DNA of 64,000 bases, taken from Turbatrix aceti. Its lineage: Eukaryota; Nematoda; Chromadorea; Rhabditida; Panagrolaimidae. Each line of letters opens with the position of its first letter. Position 1 is the first letter of the stretch. This document shows positions 44,312 to 54,473 of the stretch, piece after piece. The position numbers were made by a program, and so were the translations under genes. The notes under the pieces were generated by a model. That model did not search any database. It was not told where the DNA came from and was given only the letters and a program-made list of their open reading frames with translations. The stretch lies in assembly GCA_963969345.1 (NCBI GenBank), contig OZ017767.1:5360739-5424738 (forward strand), given 5' to 3'.

Positions 44312-46350
44312 AGCGAGGTGAAAACGAGAGGAAAAACAAGTTGATGTCGATGGACGCAACGAAATTGACGGTGACGCGAGGACCGCGCCGGCAACGGTCA
44401 CGCGTGGCCGGCAGCGGATCCGGTTGCGCAACGAACGAACTTGACGCGATGAGCTGGGCCTGTCTCGCTTTGCGCGTGCGACATGACGGTATTTTTGGAT
44501 TTACTCAACTCTCAATTGTGGTAAATTGGAATTTTGGGATATACTCAGCTAAAAAAACTGCAGGAGCCAATGATTTCACATTTTATCATGGATTGAATTT
44601 CAAATCACTGGAAAAGACGAGCAGCTGACTGAACTGAAAGAATTCACAGGTGCCCGGTTATCTTATGTTAGCTAGCCTGCATACAGCTGTTTCGGACGCA
44701 ACACGGGCCTGAAAAGTAGAAAAGTGGTGTTACACCACGTTGCACAATGCGTGGGTTCGCTCTCCGAGCAATCTTTCTCTCTTCTCTCTTCTCCCTGGTC
44801 TTTGCTGCTGCAAACAAACGCCGTGCCACTGCCAGACTGCTAATCTACCTTTACTTTGCATACTTCGCGGCCGCAACCACGAACACGACTGACTGCTGGC
44901 CCGCGCTGCAGCGCGATCTCCGAAAAGATTAGTAATTAATTATCCATCGCTTTTGCGCGGGTTCGGCCGCGGTCGCATTACCGCTTGTTTGTGGTACACC
45001 AGCACGACGCAGCGCAAGCGCGCGTCCCTTCGTCGTCCTCGTCCAAACCTGTCTGCACACTTCCGTTTTTTTCGTTGCTATCATTTCATTTTTTTTCTAA
45101 ACATTTTCTAAAACATAGCGACGGCGATTTGATTGCGTCGGCCTCTCGTCCGTCGCGTCGAGTTAGCGTCAACACGGACCTGTGTTTTTATTATGAGCGA
45201 AAGGACGTAACGGCGGGCAGAGTTCCCCGAAGACGCTGCTATCCTGTCCCGGCCGGGTGTTTTCTTTTTTTTGGGGAATTTCCACAACGTGCGTGCAACT
45301 CCGAATCTCAGGTGACTGTCCCGATGTTATCAGGAAAGGAAAATTATGCGTCGACAGACCTCACAGAGGTTGGGACTCCCGGGGTGGTTTCGAACGCGGG
45401 GAACGTGTACTCGTACGCAGAGCAGCTTTCCTGGAATTTTCCATGCACAATTTTTCCCTTTCGATTTTGAAGAAACCGTTGAACGTGATCGGGTGTCAAC
45501 AACTGCATTTTTCTTGCCTTCGGCGAATGTCATCCATCTTTTAAATTTTTAATCATCAAAAAAAGATTAAAAAATAAGCGATACAGAGAAACGGAGCACG
45601 CAGCGCGTACGCAGAATCTAGCCTGCAAATACCAACCGCGGGTGGCGGAGTTGAAGTTTCTTTTCACGTTCGGCGACGCCCATGGCCCACTCACTCGACG
45701 TAAACGGTCCGGGCTTCCCGCAGGCCTGATTCGGTTTTCTCCTACATAGACGGACCGCTGCAGCGTATGTATGTAATTGAAGACGATACGATACACCGCG
45801 TCGGTGTTTGAGCCGACCCCTGTCTTTCTGCGAAACGCGCCAGTCGTCTCGGTCTGTCTCGCGAGAGTCGCTATCAACAGCAATTTTTTGAGACCGTTTG
45901 TTTGCCTGATCGGATAGTTGATTGATTTTCGCATAGTCGCGACGGCTCCTGTTTCTTTGCCGGCAATTATCTTTTGCTGGTTGGTGGTTGTTTCACGTGT
46001 CAGCGCCGTGCGGGCTGGCTGATAAGCGAGCGCTCTCTTCCCACTCCACCGATCGCGACACGCAGCGGCCTGGTTATTTTCAATGCGGTAGCGGCGGTGG
46101 ACGCGGACGGACACCTTCTTGCATGCATTCAGTCGCACTTTGTCGCTACCGTCGCATCTCCGAGCCCCCTCCTTCCCGGCTGTCGTTGTGGTGCTGCTGA
46201 TGCTGATCACTGTTCATCATTATTCTTCTTTCTGTTGCGCCTTCGTATCCGCGTCCGGGCCCAAAACTCTCTTTTTTTTCGAATTTGTTTATTTTTTTAC
46301 ACCTTTTTCGCGTGATTGTCGCTTTTTTTGACGTCTGACTGATTGTCCGG
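44312..46350. other. Intergenic upstream of the bZIP gene
   Basis: No supported gene. A 61-codon frame at 44747 begins with a hydrophobic run like a signal peptide but has no other support. The right end holds a TTTTTCAG acceptor at 46359, the likely 5' UTR splice or trans-splice site of the bZIP gene. Confidence 0.5.
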
Positions 46351-46593
46351 GTTTTTCAGGATCAAACTTATCAGCTCTCGCTCTCACTGCGCTCTCGCTG
46401 CTCTCGTGCTACTTTCTGCTCTACGTGATACCGTTGTTTACGCTCACGAATCTACTCTGCTCGGTTCCGGCTCCTGTCGAACCACAAACAATTATCTGCT
46501 GATCAAACGAACGCCTTCTCTCGAAGTCGTCCTACTCATTCATCTTCTACCAATTTTTGTTTCCATTGCAACCAAAAAAAACTAATCAAGAAA

Positions 46594-47725
46594 ATGTACT
46601 CGAACGTCGTTTCCGCTGAAGACTGCTGCCGCTTCGCCGCCCCGTACGGTCAAAGCCTCTTCTGCGAGCCCGCCTTCGCTCCGGAGTCGATACCGGGCAG
46701 CGAACCTCCGTTGGCTACGATAGACGCGCCGTTAACGTGTGGGGTTTGGCCCGACGAGCCGCCTTGCTTTGTCGGAGCCCCCGAAGACACCTCCGCTGCT
46801 TGTCCTCCGTGTGCCGAACGCTGGGTTCGTTGTTGTACGCCGCAACTTTCCTGGGCCTCGGCAGCTCCTGCCTGCGCCTGCGCCTGCGCCGCGTTCGCCG
46901 GCAAATCCAAGTCGTCCTTTAAGCGGGCTACAAAGCGTTCCTTTACCGCCGTCGTGGAATGCACTTCCCGCGCCACCTCCAATATGTCCTGCTTTATGCC
47001 AACCACTACCGACGCCGATGGAGTCAATTCGTCCATTCATGGTCCCGGATCGGGTATTTACGGCGGCACCGGTACCACCGGCCACAGCTACCAGCACGAG
47101 CACCAGCTCCAACAGCACGAGCAGCATCTTCTTCAGTAATAAGCAACAAAAACAGTTTGCGTCTCCGCAGTATCAAAAGTCGTCGCCGCCCGCATCAACG
47201 TCCCCTTACATAGAATCTCCTTTAACCCATTGTTCTTCGGATTCCGTGCTGTCGTCAGTCGAACCCGTCCAGGCCTTCTACGACCTGATCGACTCCATCA
47301 TCGTCGACGTCCGCGCGGAACTCTCTGCCGAGCATTTTCTGACCGCCCCCGCCCCCGCCCCTGCCCCTGTCCTCCCTCCGAGCCTGCCTACTTCGTCACC
47401 CGAGGAGGAACGGCTCCAAGAGCCGAGCCCTGTCCCCGCCCCTGTCGAGAAGCCAAAACGGCGCAAGTACACTCCATCCGACCTCTACGGCAAGGGCAAG
47501 AAGTACTCGCTCTCCGGCCTGTCCCCCGAGGAGATCTCCATCCGCAAAAAAGAGCAGAACCGCGTCGCCGCCCAGAGATACCGTAACCGCCGAAATGAGC
47601 GACTTCTCACGTCCAAGGAAGAGGTTCGGTGCCTGGAAACACGCAATGCGGTGCTCCGCATCGAGGAGGCCTCATTGGGGGCCCAGATCCATGCCCTCAA
47701 GGCGATGATGCTTAACAACCCCTGA
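46594..47725 (+). CDS. ATF4-like bZIP transcription factor
   Basis: The C-terminal half is clear: a basic region SIRKKEQNRVAAQRYRNRRN followed by a leucine zipper (LLTSKEEVRCLETRNAVLRIEE...). The KKEQN-x-x-AA-x-RYR signature is ATF4-type. Upstream is Ser/Pro/Ala-rich with acidic patches. The 5' half is not simple. The first ATG after the probable splice site 46359 is 46594 (AAAATG context) and opens a 181-codon frame ending at 47139. The bZIP frame is different; its first ATG is near 47020. Either a tiny intron joins the two (a 40-nt candidate runs from GTTCGT after ...CAERW to GGCAG before LLPAPAP; another would be about 43 nt near 47053), giving a protein of about 360 aa like ATF4, or the first frame is an overlapping upstream ORF controlling a 235-aa factor. 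Confidence 0.78.
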
Positions 47726-49980
47726 TTTGCCTGACCCCCACCCGCCCCTACCCAGCTGCAGCCATTCAACTACACATACATATCAGCATCGTTGATGCCC
47801 TTTTTGACGACTCTCATTTAGTATTTTTGTAATCCCGCGACGCCGTTTTTCGTTTTTTCCTCCACTTGATTGTCGTGAACTCTAACTCTCACAGCAGCGT
47901 GATAAAAAAGTAATTTGCCAGCTCGGCGAGACGTCCACTTTGGCATTTTTTGCCCGAAACAAACAGAAATCAAAGGCAGCAGTTCCCTTGCCGGCAATTT
48001 GTGTTTTATTTGAGGGTCCATCTCCGGCCGTTGCTGTTCACGCTCGAGAGCGACGTGGACGTGCAATCGCGACGCGACCAAAAATAAATCTCGTTACGCA
48101 TGCATCACGGAAAAGAAGCTAACGACAAAGAAGTGACGTGTTCTTCGGAAGGCGTGACTCGGTGTGAACTCGGTTCAAACGATGCCAATAAGCGCGGCGT
48201 GATGGTAGCTTCGACTCTTTGGACGTCATGCACCGTCAATTCCGCGTGCACGTTGGCCTGGCCCGAGAACTTCCGTGGCATTTGCATAAGACGTGTTTAT
48301 GTAGCTGGCTTCTACGGAAAGCCTGGGCCTGGGGAAACAAATGACGGTTGGTGGTAGGGCGGATTTCTGATGCCAAAAATTAGTCGAACACCGTTCAACG
48401 AATATTGGAGACTTTTAGGGTGTTCAGATTCGTGTTCACCGCTCTCGACAGTGTTTTGAAGTATCCAGGGCTTCACCGGACCTGCTAATTTGAATTCTGA
48501 GTCTATTGTTCTTGAATTGTGTCCAGCGAAAGATGAGTGGCCCTCACCAAACCCCAAAAAGTTGCGAATTGCGTGACCTTCTATTGACGTGCGTTTTTTG
48601 GTCGGCGGTGATTTGTGTCTCCTCCAAAAAAGGAAATAATAAGTCGCCTGGGATTGCGTTGCGTTCGGCTGAGTTCAATCGGGAGTGGGGGTGGCAGAAG
48701 AGCGTGCCGAAGCTGTTAAATATAGCTGGAAGGCGGCTCCAGCTGCGCGCTTCCTTCTATCTCGGCCAATGTGCGCGCGTTCGAAAAAAAAACGAAAAAC
48801 AAGTTGACTCGGGCGGGATTTGTCCTGTCCCTCTTTGACATCACACTTTTTTTGCAAATCCAATGCCATAACTTCTCAGGGCTCCTCCTCCTCCCCCGAC
48901 CGGAGTGAAGTGATAATTTTTAAAAAATCTGCCATTTGCATAATTTTATGCGAAAAATAACTGAGAATTAAAAATTATAAAAATACCAAGACTACGCTTG
49001 CTTCGGCGCAGTTTCTTGCTTGTTTAAATATTTTCTGGTCACCGTACTACCGTAGTCGCTCGTGAAAATATTTATTTATTATTTGCTCAGATTTTTTGGC
49101 GGTTCCCGGTTGGCACACGTTCACGTACGTGTTCTCGATTCGGCGAAGAGTTTGGCTTGACTTCTGGCCTTTCGCCGGCGCGAAGAGCAGTCGGCTTTCT
49201 AATTGGCTTTCTTCTTGATCATTCGCCGTCGCCCGAGGCGAACGCTGTCAAGCGAAGCGCATGAAAAAGTCGCTCCTCTTGGAAGCCACGTCTGCCAACG
49301 ACGGCGTAAACACGTGCAGGTGAACAGGGGTTTTGTTCTGTGCCGCCTCAGAGAACCGAGCATGCGTAACGTTGATTTCATTACCATTTCGCACGTGAGA
49401 TTACAACATCACATCATTTGTTGTCTAGCGTCTGTTTTGTTGGAGGGTTTTCGAGGGCTTGGAAAACTACTCAACAGTTCGGGTTCAATGGCGGGCGGTT
49501 GGTTCTTCTGCTCTGCTCGGGAGACCAACTTTTTTGCGAGGCGGGGCCTTTCCTTTATTTTTAGAAAACCAAAAAGCACCGCGCCGAAGTCGAGTAACTT
49601 TCGGTCAGGCGAATCGTCATGCCGGAAAGTCGTCTGTCTTTTCTAACGTGATTACCCGAGTGTGATGCGGCCGACCGAAGCCGCGGCAGCTTTGAAGTGT
49701 CTCATGGCCTCGGGCAAAACTGTCACCGAGCCGCCGTCCGTCGCTTTGCATCTCATTCACAACTTTTTTGATGTTGGACTGCTGGTCTATTGCGCTCGTG
49801 CCTTCCCTCCTCCTGCCATGGCAGGTTGTTCTGCTCTCGTGATCGTCCCCTTCGCCGACGACTGCCACCCATACTCAGAGTCTGTTTATTATAGTTTCAG
49901 CAGAGACTCCACCCTCTCCGAGACACTCCACGTGCCATCGTCGTTCGCAGTTTAGTCGTCCGTGACACATCTCCGCAGAC
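47726..49980. other. 2.2-kb intergenic stretch
   Basis: No supported gene. The bZIP 3' flank occupies the left side. Several short frames exist with no domain. The window to the right begins the small Cys-rich gene. Confidence 0.5.
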
Positions 49981-51184
49981 ATGCTGGCAAATCACGTCGT
50001 CGCGCATTCGCTCGTCGCTCTCCTCGTCGGTGGGTTTTTTCGGCGGTCGGGTCTGGTCTATTGCCAAGGTTTCAGTGCACTCAGTTTTGGCCTCCACGCT
50101 GCTCGGCGCCGGCGACCATCCCGAAGTCGATTGCGAGGCGCTGCCCTGCAGGTGCTGCAAAATGGACTGCTGGTACGCGGTAGCCAAGGTAAGCGTTGTT
50201 TTTTTGGTATGAATGCCATTTTGTTGAGTTGAACACCTGTAGTTCTCGAAAAAAAGGGGGTGTGCAGCTGCAGCTGCGATACGGTTGGGGGGTTCGTTCT
50301 TGGGGGTGTAGTTGAACAAAAACGCAAACAGAGGTCTCCTGCATAGCAAATTAGCCGTTAACACGGCATCACGAGCGTTACCAAGCTCCTCTTATGCAAA
50401 TGGGATTAATCAGCTCGTCTTCGGCGCAACAATGCAACTCGCATAATCCACCGCCGCAAACAAAAAATTAATCGCCTTGTTTTTCCATAATGACGCCACC
50501 GTCACCGGGCTACCTGCCCCGGACGGTGCGTTTGCTTTGCCGCGGCGTCACAGGCGATATCCCATTCTCTTTGGCACGTTTGCTCGTCCCTAGGTAGTCC
50601 TAAAGGTGCCTCGAGGCGTGAAATTGAAATTCAATTCGCAGGCCATCCAAAAAATTCGCACGTCACAGAATAGTGTCCTAGTTACCGCGGCCGGCTGCAG
50701 CCGTGGTGGTGTCAAGCCAGATCTTCTCCCACAAAAAAAACAAGTGAGCGGGAAAAAAACAAGTACGGCAAATTGAATTCCAGCTGCGTCAGAGAAACTA
50801 AATTTAGACCGGGACAGGGAAGCGGTTCTATTTAAAAGCAGCGCAGTTAGGCGATCATAACTTTCAAAAAAACAGCTGAGCGAGCGAGCGTCATTCATTT
50901 CTTCCTCCGGGGTGCAGCAGAGCGGAAGTTGTACAGAGACACAGACCAATGACCGTAACTGACATGAGATGGGTCGAGTCACCCAAAACAAAACAATATC
51001 AATACCAATTTGCCGTGTTTTTCAGTCAGCGACCCATGAACTCGGTCACGTGCCCGGCCAGGCCGGCGAGCAGGAAGCCCTCGCGACACTCAAACTCATC
51101 CGCGCCTGCATGATCCAGGAATGCTCGGGAGTATGCACGATGCACGCCCGCCCGCCTCCGTTCATCGGCCAACCCGTCGTCTAA
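49981..51184 (+). CDS. Small secreted Cys-rich protein
   Basis: Three exons (49981-50029, 50076-50188, 51026-51184) give 106 aa. Intron 1 is only 46 nt (GTGGGT...GTTTCAG). Splicing assembles a signal peptide MLANHVVAHSLVALLVVHSV LAST. The mature part has a cysteine pattern DCEALPCRCCKMDCW in exon 2 and ACMIQECSGVCTM in exon 3, eight Cys in all, then a proline tail. It looks like a compact disulfide-bonded secreted peptide. I do not recognise the family and infer no activity. Confidence 0.68.
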
Positions 51185-51299
51185 CCAATCAATCGCCTCA
51201 GCTTTTTTTTTCTTTCTTGTATCTCCGCAGGCGTCGATCTCTAATCTCAGAAATCTATTTCTATTTTTGTCATCAAGTATAAAGCGGCTTGTTACACGT

Positions 51300-51640
51300 C
51301 AGGTTTTTGGGCGGGTATCCGAAATTCCGAAAGAAATAATCATTTTTTACCAAAATTACGTATTTTTTTCCCAAAAAAACACAAATTTTTGTTCAAAAAT
51401 TTTATAAATTTTTTTTAACTTTTTACTCGAAAGTATAAATTTCGAGCTTTCAGACCCAAAAAATGTCGGTTTTTAAACCCAAAGTTTTGGGTCGAGTTAT
51501 CCAAATTTCCGATCGAGAACCCAAAAATTCGAATTTCTGGTTGAATTACCCAAAAATTCGAATTTCTGGTCAAATTACCCAAAAATTCGGTTTTTATGTC
51601 GAATTACCCTAAATTTCGGAGTTTTTTTTAGCACAGGCCA
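51300..51640. repeat. Degenerate tandem repeat, AT-rich
   Basis: About 30-base units built on AATTACCCAAAAATTCGAAT repeat imperfectly at 51525-51615, inside a longer AT-rich block with TTTGGGC and CCGAAATT motifs. It resembles the interior of the MITE at 39040-39165 and may be a decayed relative. The rest of the 51.2-51.8 kb gap shows nothing else. Confidence 0.45.
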
Positions 51641-51778
51641 AACCGCTTTAATTCCATCCAAAACCGACACCATAGTATAACAAACAAACAGTTATTAAAT
51701 CTCGCCCCGGGGATAGAGTACAGTACACCGAAGGACTAACCCAGAAAAGCCATTACACCATCCCATCCCAAAAATTAT

Positions 51779-53952
51779 CTACGAATCATGAAACTCGTTT
51801 TCCGAGCTCGGGGGTTCATTTTCCGAATCACCCGGAGGCGGAGGGATGGTGGGAAAGTTACCGGCAGCCGGACGATTACGACCACCCTGATAGGCAAAAC
51901 GATCTCGCACACGCTGGAAGACATTGCGACGCGAAGAAGGCCCGGGAATGCCAAACATGCCGAGCTGTTCGTCGCGCATCTCCGTATCTGCAGTTACCAT
52001 CATTCAGTTCATTCCAAATCCATCAAAATAGCGCGAAATCCCACCTTCCTGGTCTTCGTCTTCCCGATCCATCATAGCAGCACGCCTCGCCCTCTGATTC
52101 GGCGGATTGGGGACGTCGTTTTCGCCGCCTCCCTCGCCGTGGCTGGGGAGTACGATGCCGTTGAGCGAGAGAGAGGCGCGTGTCAGGAGTGCCATCAGAC
52201 GGCGGTGCAGCTGGATCTGCAGTTCTGCGAGTTTCGCGCTTCGGAGGGCGGATTTGTCTTCGGGGGCACGGTGGAGTTCCATCTGGAGCGTGTCGATGCG
52301 GGCTTTGATGACTCCCTTGTCAATGAGATTCAGAATCTCATCAATCAGCTGAAAAAATACGGATAACGTGCAAAAAAGTCGTAAAAAAAAGCGAGGGGGC
52401 AAACAATTTGAAAAATGCCTATTTTTGGCACGACAAACGGAAGCTGCGTGCATTTGAGTGAGTAAAAAAACAATAAAAAGAGCAAGATGATGTCAAGGAT
52501 GTCAAGAAAGCACAAACCTCAGCCAAAGTCGTGTGGAAGACCTCTGTCATGGTGCGAAGGCTGATGACCGAAAAAGGAGTGATGTACTGGACGAGCGCCG
52601 ACTGCCGGATGAGGGCAATCAGCCGGTTCGCGAAGGGCGCTGTGTACACGTTGAGAACGGTGTACGGGAAGACCTCTTTGAGCAGGGAGTAAAACTTGGA
52701 AAAGTCGTTCTGCTTGAAGTACTGCACCAGGGAAAAAAGACGGGTCTCGTGCTCCAAGAATTTTCGAAAGTTGCTGTTTGCGATCACGTGTTTTTCGATT
52801 TCGCTTCGATTGAATGTCGCGAGGGCACAGAGCACGCCGCAGAAGGCGACGTCGGACATCGCGAGGAGGGATTGCAGGTTGAAGACGTGGTAGTCAATCT
52901 GGAACGATCTCGATGGAACAAACCCCAAAAAATAAAAACTTACATAAAGAAAACGAAAAGCAGCATCACGAAAAGCGGCATCGTTGAATTCCCCGAGCGC
53001 GTGAATGGCAGCCGCGTGGGCCAGGGCCTCCTTGACAAAAACAGGCATCGGACGGTAGGAAGGGTCCTCAAGCAGCATTCCGGGGCCCAGGTTACGGTAC
53101 TTGACGACGTCCATCCTGTTCGTGCCACGCGTTTCCTTCTCCAGGACTTCGAAAATAGCTCGCTCGGCCTGGAGGACGTTGTTGATGATGCGGCCAAAGT
53201 CGCCCTGGTAGACTGTAGCCTTCAGCAGGTCCATGGTCATCTCCATCGTCGTTTGTGACGTGCAGACGTAGTCCCGGACAAAACTGCGCAAATTCGTCGC
53301 CGCATCATGGTACTTTCCAGCCTGCATGTATGTTCCGAAAACTTTCATCACGGCAAGGCGGATGTTCTCCTAAAAAGAAAAAAACAAAAAACATTTAGAG
53401 CGCCAAAGAAATAAAAACCAACCGTAATTCCATCATCCGAGTGTTTTTTGACGTCGGAGAGCTCGGCGTGAATCAAATTGGAGTTCTGGGTTTCAATGGC
53501 CTCCACGAGCTTCTCATCGACGGGAACTGCGCCGGGGACCTTCAAGGACTTGAGCAGAGAAATCAGTTTACGATAGATTTCGATATTTTTGCTATTCGTC
53601 TGAAAACCGACAAAAATTGGATAAATGCATCCAGATTTCATTCACAGCGTCTTACCCTGACAAGTTCGTTGTGGAGCTGCTCAGCAATCTCCGGACGAAG
53701 GTTTTCGCAGAACTCAAGCATGTGCAGGAGGCGCAACTCGAGCGCAGGCGAATCCAGCTCCTGCTTGAGCTTGACGAAATCGATTGAAGGCACAGTCACG
53801 GGTGCGGGCTTTTCGCCCTTGCTCGGTAAGGCTAAAACACACGATGCAAACCCAATGCGAGTTTTTTTGAGCGACTTACGTTTATCAAATGAGATGTCCT
53901 CGATGAGTTCCATGCGATCATCTTCAGGCTCAATTACCAAATCGGAGTCCAT
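51779..53952 (-). CDS. csn-1: COP9 signalosome subunit 1 (CSN1)
   Basis: Seven exons (53952-53880, 53831-53656, 53599-53423, 53369-52944, 52898-52518, 52348-52045, 51987-51779) give 581 aa, longer than human CSN1 (491). CSN1 is a PCI subunit of the eight-part complex that removes NEDD8 from cullins. Landmarks: helical repeats with YMQAGKYHDAATNLRSFVRDYV, SQTTMEMTMDLLKATVYQGDF, the family segment VAFCGVLCALATFNRSEIEKHVI, NSNFRKFLEHETRLFSL, VLNVYTAPFANRLIALIRQSAL, QYITPFSVISLRTMTEVFHT, then LIDKGVIKARIDTLQMELHR of the winged-helix part. The extra length is a C-terminal Arg/Gly/Pro-rich and acidic tail. The start is the first ATG; the upstream extension uses no ATG. Confidence 0.9.
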
Positions 53953-54473
53953 GATTGATTGCAACTAAAATTAGCAAAGGGATTAGCAGAGTACACCGGT
54001 GCAAAAGAAACAGTGTGATAACAAAAACCCGGAGAACAAAGGCGTTCGTTCAAAAAACAAAATGCGATGACAAAAAATAACCAAAACACGGTGAAAAGCG
54101 GTCATTACTTATTTCGCGTCAAGAATCGTCGAGACGCCTGTGTGTTTTTGAAGCGGACGCAACCCGCACTTTTTTTTGCCGTTGTTTGGTTGGGGATTTT
54201 CTTGTCGAGCCCGCGAATTCCGGTAAAGATCCTACTTTTTTGACTTTTTGTGAACCACCGGTGTATTTTGTTCCAAATTTTTTTTCGCTTTTGATTTGGT
54301 CACAGAAGAACATAGGGTGGAACGACGCTTGCTTTTTTTAGGTCGAATCGTTCGCGTTGCTTTCGTGGATTGATTGATTGGTCGAGCGAAGGCACTGTCT
54401 GCACGTGGTCGTGGGTTTTTCTCGTATCACGTAGCACAGCCATTTCTTGGAGCCGTATCGCAACGCCGCCATC
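53953..54473. promoter_or_regulatory. Divergent promoter, csn-1 and exportin-7 genes
   Basis: 521 bases separate the start codons of two divergent housekeeping genes, so this stretch must hold both promoters. No distinct motif was identified. Confidence 0.45.

Noticed and set aside
44747..44932. 61-codon frame with signal-peptide-like start
   Set aside because: No cysteine pattern, family or splice support; chance hydrophobic frame remains likely.
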